A stretch of 64,000 bases of DNA from Amnibacterium sp. CER49 (GCF_029846255.1 NZ_JARVWQ010000001.1:930001-994000); one strand, 5' to 3'; shown: positions 34,784-44,036, counted from the first letter of the stretch. A program made the numbers and translations. The notes: generated by a model from the letters alone, not told the origin.

Positions 34784-36081
34784 CGGAGCAGGCGCTCCGG
34801 AAGGTAGCGGCGGTTCGCGTAGGCGAGGTCGTCGTAGAGCTCCTCCGCGACGGCCAACGTGGGGACGAACGGGTGAGCGACCAGCGCCCTGACCGCATCC
34901 GCCCGCGTGCCGTTCCAGGCTGCGATCGCCGCCAGCCGCTGGTATTCGGCCAGGGTCTGCGTGATGCCGCGGACCGAGTGCGGCAGCGGGTTCTGCGGGA
35001 TGGGGTGCGCACCGGTCCCGTCGACGTCGCACCACACCTCGACGACCGTGTCCTCGTCGAAGCCGGGCAGCGCACCGCCCGCGTTGGGCAGGTTGACCGG
35101 CAGCCGGACGGGGGCGTCGTTGTAGTAGGCGCTCATGACGTCGATCGCGAGCTCGAGCTCATGGATGCCGCCCCGGGACCGGGCCGGGTCGAGCTGCGGG
35201 TCCTCGGACGCCGCCTGCTCCTCGTAGTGCTTCCAGTAGTTCGGGATGTCCTGGAGGATCGCGCCGGCCCGCGTCAGTCGCTGCGCCTGCGCCTCACGGA
35301 AGCACTCCTCGGCGAAGTAGTAGTAGCGGAAGTAGTCCGATGGGATGGAGCGCATCGCCACGGCGAGGTGGAGCATGCGCTTGTCCCAGACGTCGACCGA
35401 CGGGTCGTCCTTCACCCGCTCCCACGCCTCGTCCAGGAGCGGCATGATGTCCGCGCGGTCATAGGTGTGGGTCGTGGACCAGATGTTGTGGTTCACGCCC
35501 GCCATCAGGATCTCCGCCCGATCCGGGTCCAGACCGGCCGTGGCGAGGATCGGGGGCGGGAAGATCATCGCGCCCTCGCACATCGAGTAGATGAACGTGT
35601 CGGTGTTGTCGGATACCGCCTGGGAGACGATGTTCACGGGGTTGGTGTAGTTGAAGATGCGCGCCTTCGGCGCCACCTCGTCGAGGGTGGCGAGGATCCC
35701 CCTCGTGATCTCGATGGAGCGCAGGGCCATCATGAAGCCCCCGGGGCCCTGGGTCTCCTGACCGATCACGCCGTGGCGCATGGGGATGAGCTCGTCCTGC
35801 AGCCGCATCTCGAAGCCGCCGGGCCGGAAGCTGGTGAGCACCGCGTCGACGTCGGTCAGGCCGGCGCGCTGATCGGTCGTGGCCGAGATGGTGATGTCGA
35901 GGCCGGCATTGCGGGCCGTCTTCTCGGCGATCGCGCGGACGATCTCGAGGTGATCAGGATCGAGGTCGATGAGCACCACCTCGGAGCCGTCGAACTCCGC
36001 ACCGTGGTGGAGGAACGAGGCCATGGTTCCGGCGGCCCGAGAGCTGCCGCCGCCGACGTATGCGAGCTTGATCCGTGCCAT
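34780..36081 (-). CDS. GH4-family glycosidase (6-phospho-beta-glucosidase-like) with CEGA signature
   Basis: 433 residues. NAD-binding start LAYVGGGSSRAAG, FRPGGFEMRLQDELIP, GVIGQETQGPGGF, NYTNPVNIV, metal-site Cys168 in YSMCEGA and GVNHNIWS (Asn197-His198). GH4 enzymes cleave glycosides by NAD-dependent oxidation at C3 with a divalent metal. General similarity is to 6-phospho-glycosidases, but the bases after Cys168 (EGA) differ from the CNVP, CDMP, CHE, CHS and CHG groups I know. Operon: isomerase-GH4-kinase-HAD remnant. Confidence 0.85.
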   Translation of the reverse strand: MARIKLAYVGGGSSRAAGTMASFLHHGAEFDGSEVVLIDLDPDHLEIVRAIAEKTARNAGLDITISATTDQRAGLTDVDAVLTSFRPGGFEMRLQDELIPMRHGVIGQETQGPGGFMMALRSIEITRGILATLDEVAPKARIFNYTNPVNIVSQAVSDNTDTFIYSMCEGAMIFPPPILATAGLDPDRAEILMAGVNHNIWSTTHTYDRADIMPLLDEAWERVKDDPSVDVWDKRMLHLAVAMRSIPSDYFRYYYFAEECFREAQAQRLTRAGAILQDIPNYWKHYEEQAASEDPQLDPARSRGGIHELELAIDVMSAYYNDAPVRLPVNLPNAGGALPGFDEDTVVEVWCDVDGTGAHPIPQNPLPHSVRGITQTLAEYQRLAAIAAWNGTRADAVRALVAHPFVPTLAVAEELYDDLAYANRRYLPERLLR

Positions 36082-36096
36082 CGGAAGACGCCTTTG

Positions 36097-36912
36097 CTAG
36101 TGCTGGATCGCGAGGGTCTGGGCGGCCGCCGCGTCCGCGGCTGCCTGGTCCAGAAGGAGATGAGGATCGCGGCAGACGGCGAAGGCCGTGGCCGGCCAGT
36201 CGGGGTCGTAGGCGTCGGCAGCGGAGAGACGGGCCGCGGCGAGTCCCTTGTCCGAACCGTGAACGAGCATCAGCACGGACTTCGATACGGCGACGATGGT
36301 GCCGATCCCGACCGTGAGACCGTGCGTGGGCACGTTGGCGAGGTCGCCGCCGAACGACGGGAAGGTCGCCAGGTTGTCGCGCCGGGTGGAGTCGGGCAAC
36401 TCGAGGATGCGCGTCCGTGACGCCGCATCCGATCCCCGCGGGTTGAAGGCGACATGCCCATCGGAGGCGCCCGAGGCGAGGATGAAGACGTCGACGCCCC
36501 CCGCCGCCTCGATCCGCCGGTCGTACTGCTCGGGCTCGCTGACATCCGGCATCCAGAGGTTCTGCTCCGGGATGCGGCGCTCTCCAGCCGCCGCGTTCAA
36601 CGGCCCGACGATCTGCTCTCGGACGAACCGCTCGCAGGAGTGCTGCGCCGTGGGCGCCTCCCGGACGAGCTCTCCGGCGTCTGTACGAACGACGTAGTCG
36701 TCCATCATGACGATGATCAGGCGGCTCAGGTCGAGCCGACGCTCAGCCACCTCGCGGGCGAGGGCTCGGTAGGTCGACATGGCACTTCGACCTGCTGGGC
36801 CGCCGAGCAGGAACGGACGGTCGCCGGCGGCCGCGATCCGGTCGGCGACCAGGCCGGCGGCCGCTCTCCCGAGCGATCCCGCATCCTCGAACACGGCGGG
36901 TGGGACGTGCAT
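36097..36912 (-). CDS. Glucosamine-6-phosphate isomerase / 6-phosphogluconolactonase-family protein
   Basis: 271 residues. The NagB/Pgl fold is visible in FLLGGPAGRSAMSTYRAL (phosphate loop), RLIIVMMDDYVVR (the DD catalytic pair), FILASGASDGHVAFNPRGS (GxGxDGHxAFNxP-type loop with the catalytic His) and LTVGIGTI. ATG 36912 is preceded by GAGGAG. The FNPRGS variant resembles NagB more than Pgl. First gene of the minus-strand operon, behind a region with GntR-type half-sites. It likely isomerises or deaminates the phosphorylated sugar made by the kinase. Confidence 0.8.
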   Translation of the reverse strand: MHVPPAVFEDAGSLGRAAAGLVADRIAAAGDRPFLLGGPAGRSAMSTYRALAREVAERRLDLSRLIIVMMDDYVVRTDAGELVREAPTAQHSCERFVREQIVGPLNAAAGERRIPEQNLWMPDVSEPEQYDRRIEAAGGVDVFILASGASDGHVAFNPRGSDAASRTRILELPDSTRRDNLATFPSFGGDLANVPTHGLTVGIGTIVAVSKSVLMLVHGSDKGLAAARLSAADAYDPDWPATAFAVCRDPHLLLDQAAADAAAAQTLAIQH

Positions 36913-37040
36913 GAGCTGGTTCTCCTCGGCGAGATCGGCGGCAGTCGGCGCACAGCACGATGATGGGCATCGGCCACGCCAGAGGCCGCGCCCACCGAGC
37001 CGGACCGCCCAGGCAGGACGAGGTGCGACTGCTGCGCAAG

Positions 37041-37085
37041 GACCATACCAAAAAGCCCAGATATGGGCTACTGGTCTAGAATGGC
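37041..37085. promoter_or_regulatory. Operator/promoter region of the isomerase-GH4-kinase operon (DasR-like half-site)
   Basis: ACTGGTCTAGA at 37070-37080 equals the left part of the 16-bp DasR-type consensus (ACTGGTCTAGACCAGT; 12 of 16 bases match). Beside it lies the palindrome AGCCCA-GATA-TGGGCT (37054-37069), which on the minus strand is followed by TTTT and TTGGTATGGT (possible -10, TATGGT). A GntR/HutC-type gene lies 290 bp to the right. Confidence 0.5.
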
Positions 37086-37144
37086 CGCGCACTGGTCACC
37101 CATGCACCACGCAGCGCGCCCATCCTGGTTCGGCGCGGCGCGAC

Positions 37145-37158
37145 CACCGATATCGGTG
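37145..37158. promoter_or_regulatory. 14-bp perfect palindrome CACCGATATCGGTG
   Basis: Lies in the 460-bp region between the minus-strand operon and the gntR gene. No protein can be assigned. The rest of this region (37159-37372) shows no gene or clear promoter. Confidence 0.4.
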
Positions 37159-37372
37159 CTTGAAGAGGCGAGCTCCGAAAGGTCCGGCGACGCCAGGGGC
37201 AGCCGGGGCGGTGCCGGTGGACGGCTGGAGGACGGGCGCACGCGCTCCGGCTCGTCGCCGGCTTGCAGTTCGCTGGCACGCCGCGGCGCCGCAGCGGCTG
37301 GGTCCGACGGCTCGATGGCCGCCTTCACCCGGTGCTAGGTTCGCACCATCTTGATCGGTGAGAGAAAGCGGC

Positions 37373-38125
37373 ATGACGGACGAACTGCAGATCGGCATCC
37401 CGTCCGGTGCTGAAGGAGTCGCCGCAGGCGCGTACAAGGTGCTGCTCTCCGCGGTGCAGCGCGGCGTCTACCCCGCCGGATCCCGCTTGCCCAGCGAGCG
37501 TCAGCTGTCGGAGAGGCTGGGGATCTCCCGTGCGACCCTTCGGGTCGCGCTTCTGCAGCTCGCCGCCGAGGGACACCTGCAGAGCTCGGCCCAACGGGGC
37601 TGGTTCGTCAGCGTCGGGCAGTTCGGCGAGGCGCCGAGCACGCTTCAGTCGTTCAGCGAGATAGCAGAGGCGCGCGGCCTGCGCGCGACCTCGAAGATCC
37701 TCAGCCGGCGCGAGCGCGCCGCCGACTTCCAGGAGTCGGAGCGCCTGCACGTGGCCCCGGGCTCGCGCGTGCTCGAGCTCGTACGCCTGCGCGGGATGGA
37801 CGAGACGCCCTTGTGCGTGGACACCGCGGTGCTCCCCATGCCGAAAGCGGCCCCCCTGCTCGACCTCGACCTGACCGACCGATCCCTGTACGAGGTGCTC
37901 CGCTCGACCTGCGGGATCGAGGTCCGTCGCTCGTCCTACACGATCCGCGCGAAGGCTGCCGAACGCCGTGTCGCCGAGCTGCTGGAAGTCCCTGTCGGAT
38001 CTCCGCTGCTGGTCGGCCGCGAGACCACGTACACCGGCGACGGACGCCCGGTCAACCTGGGGTACGCCCAGTACCGCGGGGACGCCTACGAGTTCCAGGC
38101 CGACCTCTTCCGCCCGGAGGCCTGA
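37373..38125 (+). CDS. GntR-family regulator, HutC/DasR-like
   Basis: 250 residues. Winged HTH at about 15-80 (YPAGSRLPSERQLSERLGIS, RATLRVALLQLAAEG, QRGWFVS) and a UTRA effector domain to the end (RVLELVRLRGMDETPLCVDT, VGSPLLVGRETTYTGDGRPV). HutC-type regulators bind sugar phosphates or amino-sugar phosphates and recognise ACTGGTCTAGACCAGT-like sites. Such half-sites lie upstream of both flanking operons, so it probably controls the whole carbohydrate locus. ATG 37373 chosen over GTG 37358 because the fold starts immediately after it. Confidence 0.88.
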   Translation: MTDELQIGIPSGAEGVAAGAYKVLLSAVQRGVYPAGSRLPSERQLSERLGISRATLRVALLQLAAEGHLQSSAQRGWFVSVGQFGEAPSTLQSFSEIAEARGLRATSKILSRRERAADFQESERLHVAPGSRVLELVRLRGMDETPLCVDTAVLPMPKAAPLLDLDLTDRSLYEVLRSTCGIEVRRSSYTIRAKAAERRVAELLEVPVGSPLLVGRETTYTGDGRPVNLGYAQYRGDAYEFQADLFRPEA

Positions 38126-38390
38126 CCCGCAGGACCACTCCGGGTCGACTCACCGCCCGGGGCGCGAGCGCCGGTGAGGCGGCCATTCGCAGTCATCCAC
38201 GTCGTCACGGGGCCACCGGACCACCGCGCGGCTCACCGTCAAGCACTCGCAGAGATCGCGCCGTCGCGGGGTCGGCCGTCTCGTCCCATCGCGCCCCGGC
38301 GATCTCGCCGGCGTGCGGGGATGGAGCCCCTCAGGCAGGCGTAGGAGGTCGCGCGTCACCCGGCAGATCCAGCCCCGGCGACCAGGCCGT

Positions 38391-38425
38391 ACCAGTTGCG
38401 GCGACTGGTCCGCTGTGGTTAGCAT
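38391..38425 (+). promoter_or_regulatory. Promoter with ACCAGT-N7-ACTGGT operator before the PhyH gene
   Basis: ACCAGT (38391-38396) and ACTGGT (38404-38409) form an inverted repeat; TTGCGG (38396-38401) and TAGCAT (38420-38425) give a -35/-10 pair with an 18-nt spacer. The operator covers the -35. ACTGGT is shared with 37070-37075. The remainder of 38126-38390 holds no gene I can support. Confidence 0.55.
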
Positions 38426-38458
38426 CCGGACTGCTCAACGATGAGGCAGGAGAAGTTC

Positions 38459-39199
38459 ATGCTCAGCGAAGCCACGATCGACGTGGACCGTTACAAGCGG
38501 GAGGGCTACCTGGTCGTCCCCGGAGTCCTCGACAGCAGCCAGCTCGCCCAGATGCGAGCGGAGGCTCGACGCGTCCTGCAGACCTGCGCCGAGGATCCCG
38601 AGCGGTACGCGATCCGCATCGAGTGGGAAGTCGACAACGTCGATGAATCCCGCCGAAGCCAGATGCAGGGCGTGATCCGCAAGCTCGAACCGGTGTCCGA
38701 CCTCGATCAGGCCTTCGCCGACCTGGCGCGGGATCCGGCAGTCACGGCGGCCCCCGAGGCCATCTTCGGCGATTCGGTCGAGCTGTTCGAGGACAAGCTG
38801 AACCTGAAGCTGCCCGGCGGTTCGCCCTACCCCTGGCACCAGGACTGGAGCTGCTGCTGGCGGGCCAACACCGACGAGCTCGTCACCTGCTTCATCTACC
38901 TCGACGACGCGGACGAGAGCAACGGCTGCCTCCAGGTGGTGCCGGGGAGCCACATCGGCAAGCCCATCCACCCCTTCCGGCAGGGCTCGCACTTCGAGGT
39001 CGACCCCGCGTACGTCCCGCAGGACCGGGTCGTGCCCGTTCCGCTGAAGGCCGGGGACATGATCTGCTTCGACTCCTACCTGCTGCACTACTCCGACTAC
39101 AACCGCAGCGACGTCCCGCGCATGGCGATCATCTACACGTACAACCCGGCGCGCCTGGGGAAGGTGAACGAGCACCGCTTCCCGGACCCGGGGCACTGA
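38459..39199 (+). CDS. Phytanoyl-CoA dioxygenase (PhyH)-family Fe(II)/2-oxoglutarate oxygenase
   Basis: 246 residues. Iron ligands: HQD in YPWHQDWSCCWRAN and the distal His in SYLLHYSDYN; the 2-oxoglutarate-binding Arg is probably in RSDVPRMAIIY. The double-stranded beta helix has CLQVVPGSHIGK. AGGAGA precedes ATG 38459 at good distance; the ATG at 38441 lacks a site. Bacterial PhyH proteins hydroxylate varied small molecules. Its place ahead of an ABC sugar importer and under a GntR-type operator suggests modification of an unusual sugar or aglycone, but no substrate is implied by sequence. Confidence 0.82.
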   Translation: MLSEATIDVDRYKREGYLVVPGVLDSSQLAQMRAEARRVLQTCAEDPERYAIRIEWEVDNVDESRRSQMQGVIRKLEPVSDLDQAFADLARDPAVTAAPEAIFGDSVELFEDKLNLKLPGGSPYPWHQDWSCCWRANTDELVTCFIYLDDADESNGCLQVVPGSHIGKPIHPFRQGSHFEVDPAYVPQDRVVPVPLKAGDMICFDSYLLHYSDYNRSDVPRMAIIYTYNPARLGKVNEHRFPDPGH

Positions 39200-39362
39200 C
39201 CGGACACCGGCGACCCGCACGCCCCTCCTGCCGGGGCGCTGCTCGGGGCCGCGTCGAGACCACGCGCTCGCCGCGGCCCGCCCTGTACTCCTCACCGCAC
39301 CGCACCGAATCGACGGGTCGCCAGCGCGGAGATCCACATGCCAGGAAGGACATCGGGCTCCC

Positions 39363-40676
39363 ATGAGAGCTAGTTCAAGGCTGTTCCGTTCCATCGCACT
39401 CGTCCTGGGGGCAGCCGCGGTGACAACCGAGCTCTCCGGCTGCTCTGGAGGTAGCCAGTCCCCCGCCCACGAGAAGATCCGCGGCGAGACGATCACGGTG
39501 GTGATGCCTGCACCCCCTCCGCCGAAGAAGCTCCTCGACAGGTTCACCGCTCAGACGGGCGTGACGGTCAAATGGAACAACGTCGACTTCGACAGCATCA
39601 CGACCAAGGTCGCCGCTGGCGGAGCAGCGAGGACCTACTTCGGCGATGTGACCTACTTCAACTTCCTGAACGGGCCCCAGTACGCGAAGCTCAAGTGGTT
39701 CCTCCCGCTCGACACCCTGCTCGACCCCGGGGTCACCAAGGACACTCTTGGGAAGAGCGCCTTCACGTACGACAAGAAGCTCTACGGCGTCCCGTGGGAT
39801 GCCTCGGTGGGCGTCACCACGCTCAACAAGAGCATGTTCGCCAAGGCGGGCATCACAAGCCTGCCAACGACGATGGACGACTACACGGCGGACCTCGTCA
39901 AGATCAAGCGTGCCGGCATCGTCAAGTACCCCCTCAGCATGCCGTTCTCGGCCGCTGAGGGGCTGACCGTCTACTGGATTCAAACGACCGTGGCATTCGG
40001 CGGTGCCTCGATCTTCGACAAGCACGGCAAGGAACAGTTCTCCTCGCCGAGCTCTCCCGGGTACAAGGCCGCACAGTGGATGATCTCGGCGCTGAAGACC
40101 GGACTCGTGTCTCCCGGTGCCGTCAACGATGGCGACTCGCAGGCCCAGGGCCTGCAGGCCCAGGGACTCTCTGCGAGCTCATTGGTCGATTACGCCGGCA
40201 ACGTGTCGTCGCTCTACGACGACCCGAAGCAGTCCAAGGTCGTCGGGCAGGTCGTCTACCTCCCGGTACCAGGGGCACACGGGCCCGTCCGAAGCATCAA
40301 CCTGTCGGACGGGATAGGCGTCCCGGCATTCGCGAAACACCCGGCTGCGGCGGCCAAGTTCGTGAGTTGGCTCATCGACGGGAAGAACCAGATCAAGTTC
40401 GGCGGCGCTGGCGCTTCTGACGAGGTCTGGAGCGCACAGTACTTGCCGTCGAACTACCCGGCCCTCACCACTCTGAACGCCAAGGGCAAGGTGGGTGACG
40501 GCGCCGTGCTGCTGAACATCCTCAAGAACCACAGCCAGCCGTACTTCCCCTACGGCACTCCCGAATGGTACCCGGCCTTCTCCCACGCCGTGCAAACGAG
40601 TCTGCATGCCGCCGCGACGGGAACGATGACTGTTCCTGACGCGATAAAGGCCATGGCGGCCGCAGCCACTCATTGA
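39363..40676 (+). CDS. ABC sugar importer, solute-binding lipoprotein
   Basis: 437 residues. Signal peptide with lipobox ELSGC (Cys27), then a family-1 extracellular solute-binding domain: ETITVVMPAPPPPKKLLDRF, YGVPWDASVGVTTLNKSMF, and a C-terminal part with KHPAAAAKFVSWLID. Binds an unknown oligosaccharide or glycoside outside the membrane for the two permeases downstream. Four bases separate it from the first permease. The G+C content of counted lines (60-65%) is below the 70-75% of the pca region, suggesting acquisition. Confidence 0.9.
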   Translation: MRASSRLFRSIALVLGAAAVTTELSGCSGGSQSPAHEKIRGETITVVMPAPPPPKKLLDRFTAQTGVTVKWNNVDFDSITTKVAAGGAARTYFGDVTYFNFLNGPQYAKLKWFLPLDTLLDPGVTKDTLGKSAFTYDKKLYGVPWDASVGVTTLNKSMFAKAGITSLPTTMDDYTADLVKIKRAGIVKYPLSMPFSAAEGLTVYWIQTTVAFGGASIFDKHGKEQFSSPSSPGYKAAQWMISALKTGLVSPGAVNDGDSQAQGLQAQGLSASSLVDYAGNVSSLYDDPKQSKVVGQVVYLPVPGAHGPVRSINLSDGIGVPAFAKHPAAAAKFVSWLIDGKNQIKFGGAGASDEVWSAQYLPSNYPALTTLNAKGKVGDGAVLLNILKNHSQPYFPYGTPEWYPAFSHAVQTSLHAAATGTMTVPDAIKAMAAAATH

Positions 40677-40680
40677 ATCG

Positions 40681-41664
40681 GTGAGGCATAGCGCAGTGCC
40701 AATCCCATCGGTGCACGAGAAAAGCGTGCGCCTCACGATTCCGCCGGCAGGCACCGCGAGCGGAAGACCGATCGCCAGACGAAAGGGCGGCCTCAGGCGC
40801 CATCCGGCATGGTTGCCCTACGCGCTCGTGTCGCCGCTGGGGGTCTTCGTGATCCTCCTGACGTTGGTTCCCGCAGCGTTCACCCTCGGCGAGTCGTTCT
40901 TCCGAGTCGACCTGTTCGACCCACCCATCCGCTTCGTCGCGTTCGGCAACTTCGTCGACCTGTTCCGCAGCTCCGCCATGCGGACGAGTTTTGCGAACAC
41001 GGCCGTGTACGTCCTGATCGGCGTCACCCTGTCGACCGTGCTCGGGTTCATCATGGCGGTCACGCTGCAGCGCAGGTTCGTGGGCCGATCGCTGCTGATC
41101 GCGCTGATGATCATTCCTTGGGCTCTCCCTGGTGTCGCGGAGGGCATCATGTGGTTGGGGATCTGGGGTAGCGACACCGGGCTGCTGAACAGCGCCCTGA
41201 CCTCACTGCATCTCATCGATCACTATCAGGTCTGGCTCGGCACGAATCCTCTCCTGACGATCTTCGTGATCGAACTCGTTCAGGTGTGGGAGATGACGCC
41301 CTTGTCGGCTCTCCTGATCCTGGCGACGCTGCAGAACATCCCCGGAGAGGTCTACGAGGCGGCGGCCATCGACGGGGCCTCGCCGCTCCGAACCTTGCGG
41401 CACATCACCCTGCCTCTTGCCCTCCCTGGCGTGACCCTCGCGATGGTCCAGGCTCTGGTCGGCGCCATCAACATCTTCGACGAGCCGTACGTGCTCAATG
41501 GATCTGCCTCCACCGGTGCCTCGGCAGTGATGCAGACGTACTTCGTCAGCTTCCAGGACCTCAACTTCGGCGAGGGGTACGCACTGTCGTTGATGATCAC
41601 GGTGGTCACGATTCTCGCGTCGCTCGTGATACTCAGATTCATCTACCGACCTGTGGAGTATTGA
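40681..41664 (+). CDS. ABC sugar importer, permease (MalF-type)
   Basis: 327 residues from GTG 40681 (GTG 40696 is an alternative). Six membrane helices; the first is YALVSPLGVFVILLTLVPAA. The EAA loop is EVYEAAAIDGASPLRTLRHI, which contacts the ATPase. Forms a heterodimer with the next gene product. TGATG overlap with the following permease. Confidence 0.92.
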   Translation: MRHSAVPIPSVHEKSVRLTIPPAGTASGRPIARRKGGLRRHPAWLPYALVSPLGVFVILLTLVPAAFTLGESFFRVDLFDPPIRFVAFGNFVDLFRSSAMRTSFANTAVYVLIGVTLSTVLGFIMAVTLQRRFVGRSLLIALMIIPWALPGVAEGIMWLGIWGSDTGLLNSALTSLHLIDHYQVWLGTNPLLTIFVIELVQVWEMTPLSALLILATLQNIPGEVYEAAAIDGASPLRTLRHITLPLALPGVTLAMVQALVGAINIFDEPYVLNGSASTGASAVMQTYFVSFQDLNFGEGYALSLMITVVTILASLVILRFIYRPVEY

Positions 41665-42500
41665 TGGAGACGAGGCGCTCATGGGCGCGGCGCGCAGGGG
41701 TGCTGTTCGTCCTCGTATGGACGATCATCCCGCTCTACTGGGCTGTCAACATCAGTCTGCAGACGAATGTTCAGGGTAGCGCGAAGCCGTCCAACTACCT
41801 TCCTCCGACCCCGTCCCTCTCCAACTACATCGCCTTACTGCTCGGATCCGGTGAGACGGCGCAGGCGATGCGCCAGGGGTTCGTGAACTCGATCCTGGAG
41901 TGCCTGTGCGCGACGCTCCTCACGACCGTCCTCGCGACACTCGCGGCTTATGCGTTCGCTCGGATGAGGTTCCGGGGAAGGACTGTGCTGTTCTACGCGG
42001 TTCTCGCTACTCTCGCCCTTCCGGCCTATACGACCTTGATCCCGGTCTACCAGCTCATGTCGGCCGTCGGGTTGGTCAATACATACGTCGGGATCATCCT
42101 CGTGTACTGCTCGGGATTCCTGCCTCTGGCGACCTGGATCCTCCACAACTACATGACCGCCCTGCCCATCTCGATCGAGGAGGCGTGCGAGGCTGACGGA
42201 GCGACGCGAATGCAGGTGCTCTGGTTCGTTGTGCTGCCCCTCGCCCGCCCCGGCATCGCATCCACCGCGCTGATCACCTTCCTCTTCGGGTGGGGGCAGT
42301 TCCTGTTCCCACTGATCCTGTCCACGGACGCCTCGACAGCGCCGCTGACGGTGGTGATCGCGGCGTTGCAAGGGCGGCACAGCTTCCCGTTCACCATGAT
42401 GAGCGCAGCGGGTGTGGTGGCTGTTCTTCTGCCCGCGCTGATCGCACTCGTGGCCAATAAGTACATCGTGAACGGCATGCTGGCCGGGAGCGTCAAATGA
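41664..42500 (+). CDS. ABC sugar importer, permease (MalG-type)
   Basis: 278 residues. Six helices; EAA loop SIEEACEADGATRMQVLWFV; ends with NKYIVNGMLAGSVK, typical of MalG-like subunits. Starts on the last base of the first permease stop. No ATPase gene follows: as in many actinobacterial sugar importers, a shared MsiK-type ATPase encoded elsewhere must power it (inference). Confidence 0.92.
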   Translation: METRRSWARRAGVLFVLVWTIIPLYWAVNISLQTNVQGSAKPSNYLPPTPSLSNYIALLLGSGETAQAMRQGFVNSILECLCATLLTTVLATLAAYAFARMRFRGRTVLFYAVLATLALPAYTTLIPVYQLMSAVGLVNTYVGIILVYCSGFLPLATWILHNYMTALPISIEEACEADGATRMQVLWFVVLPLARPGIASTALITFLFGWGQFLFPLILSTDASTAPLTVVIAALQGRHSFPFTMMSAAGVVAVLLPALIALVANKYIVNGMLAGSVK

Positions 42501-42513
42501 AAGGACGTGGCGA

Positions 42514-43854
42514 ATGAGCGGTCGATCTTTTGTGCTCATCGGCGCGGGAAGCACGGTCTTCACGCCCGGCCTGCTTCGCGACCTCGCGAGCAACCCGGCA
42601 TTCAACGACTTCACCATTCGTCTGGTGGACCTGAACGAGGATGCCGCGGAGACCATGGCCGAGCTCGGCCGCAGGATCGCGCGTGATCTCGGCTCGGACA
42701 TGAAGGTCGAGGCGTTCACAGAGCGCCGCGATGCCCTTCCCGGAGCGCGATTCGTGACTACGACGATCGCTGTCGGCTCGGCCGCGGGTTGGCTTCGCGA
42801 CCTGGAGATCCCCGCGGCGTACGGTGTGCAGCAGACTGTCGGCGACTCCGTCGGGCCGGGAGGGCTGCTGCGGGCGCTTCGCCACGTGCCCGAGCTGGTA
42901 CGGATCGCGGAGGACGTCGCCGATCTCGCCCCCGGGGCGTGGATGGTCAACTACACGAATCCGCTCACTGCCAACGTCCGCGGGGTGGTCAGGGAGACGG
43001 GCGTGTCCGTGATCGGGCTCTGTCACGGAACCATGCACAGCAAGGCGGTGATCGCTGCCGAGCTCGGTCTGCAGGACCGCGACGTGCATGCGGTCTTTGC
43101 CGGCGTGAACCATCTCTGCTGGTTGCTCGAGCTGAGCTCGGGGGGTGTCGACCTGTATCCCCGCTTCCGCGAGCTCGTCGAAGCGAGGGCGCAGGACCGG
43201 GCGGCTCCTTCGAACTTCGGTGAAGGAGCGCATTCGCCCGTATCGGCGGACCTGCTGCGGGGATACGGTCTCTACCCGGCACCAGGGGACCGGCACGTCT
43301 CCGAGTTCTTCGCGGAGTACCTGCGCGGGGCAGAACCGACGAGCCTTCCTTGGGGGCTCCAGGGCGGTCAGGACATGACGTTCCAGTACATCGGGGAGAA
43401 GGACGAGCTGTGGAACCGCCTGCACGCGGAGGCGAATGGCAGCGAGCCGCTGACTGACTCCCGTAATCAGGAGGCGGAGCGGCTGGTGTCGATCGCTGCG
43501 GCGATCCTCACGGGCCGGGACCACGTGGAGCTCGCCGTCAACCTGCCCAACGACGGGAAGATCCCCAATCTGCCGCCGGAGGCCGTGGTCGAGGTGCCGG
43601 CGGTCGTGGGGGCGGCAGGTGTAACGGGACTGGCTGTCGGCGAGCTCCCCCCAGGCATCGCAACACTGCTGACGGCCCGCGCTCAGCAGCAGGAGCTCGT
43701 CGTGCAGGCAGCTGTCACCGGCAGTCGTGCTCTCGCGGTGCAGGCACTCATGCTCGACCCGCTCGTGCCGGATGGAGCTACCGCGCGGGCGATCCTGGAC
43801 GACGCCGTCGCGGCTGATCCGTCCACCATGGCTCGATTTGCTCGCGATGCATGA
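42514..43854 (+). CDS. GH4-family glycosidase (CHG group, alpha-glucuronidase/galactosidase-like)
   Basis: 446 residues. NAD loop FVLIGAGSTVFTPGLLRDL, VNYTNPLTANVRGV, metal-site Cys170-His171 in GLCHGT, GVNHLCWLL (Asn199-His200), and GIGEKDELWNR-like central region (QYIGEKDELWN). The CHG signature is associated with alpha-glucuronidase-like members of GH4; alpha-galactosidases carry CHS. AAAGGA precedes ATG 42514. It closes the importer operon, so the imported glycoside is probably cleaved by this enzyme. A second, different GH4 (34780-36081) lies in the divergent operon. Confidence 0.87.
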   Translation: MSGRSFVLIGAGSTVFTPGLLRDLASNPAFNDFTIRLVDLNEDAAETMAELGRRIARDLGSDMKVEAFTERRDALPGARFVTTTIAVGSAAGWLRDLEIPAAYGVQQTVGDSVGPGGLLRALRHVPELVRIAEDVADLAPGAWMVNYTNPLTANVRGVVRETGVSVIGLCHGTMHSKAVIAAELGLQDRDVHAVFAGVNHLCWLLELSSGGVDLYPRFRELVEARAQDRAAPSNFGEGAHSPVSADLLRGYGLYPAPGDRHVSEFFAEYLRGAEPTSLPWGLQGGQDMTFQYIGEKDELWNRLHAEANGSEPLTDSRNQEAERLVSIAAAILTGRDHVELAVNLPNDGKIPNLPPEAVVEVPAVVGAAGVTGLAVGELPPGIATLLTARAQQQELVVQAAVTGSRALAVQALMLDPLVPDGATARAILDDAVAADPSTMARFARDA

Positions 43855-44036
43855 CGAGGCAGCGGAAGATCCGTGTGTGCCACAGGAGTGGCCCTCGACG
43901 CGAAGGCCAGATACCAGCGCGGCATCGAGACCGCCCCGGGGCCGCGCGAGGTCGCGGGCCTGACTCAGGTCGCTGCTGACGCTCACCGCACGCGCGGCCG
44001 GAGCGACTCCTCGCCTCCACCGCTCGGCGAAGCGGT

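Noticed and set aside
38126-38390. Minus-strand open frame between gntR and the PhyH gene
   Set aside because: Arg/Pro-rich translation with no motif, and it would overlap the likely promoter of the PhyH gene.
43855-44036. Open frames after the second GH4 gene
   Set aside because: Short, no ribosome site, no recognisable domain, and not continued on either side.
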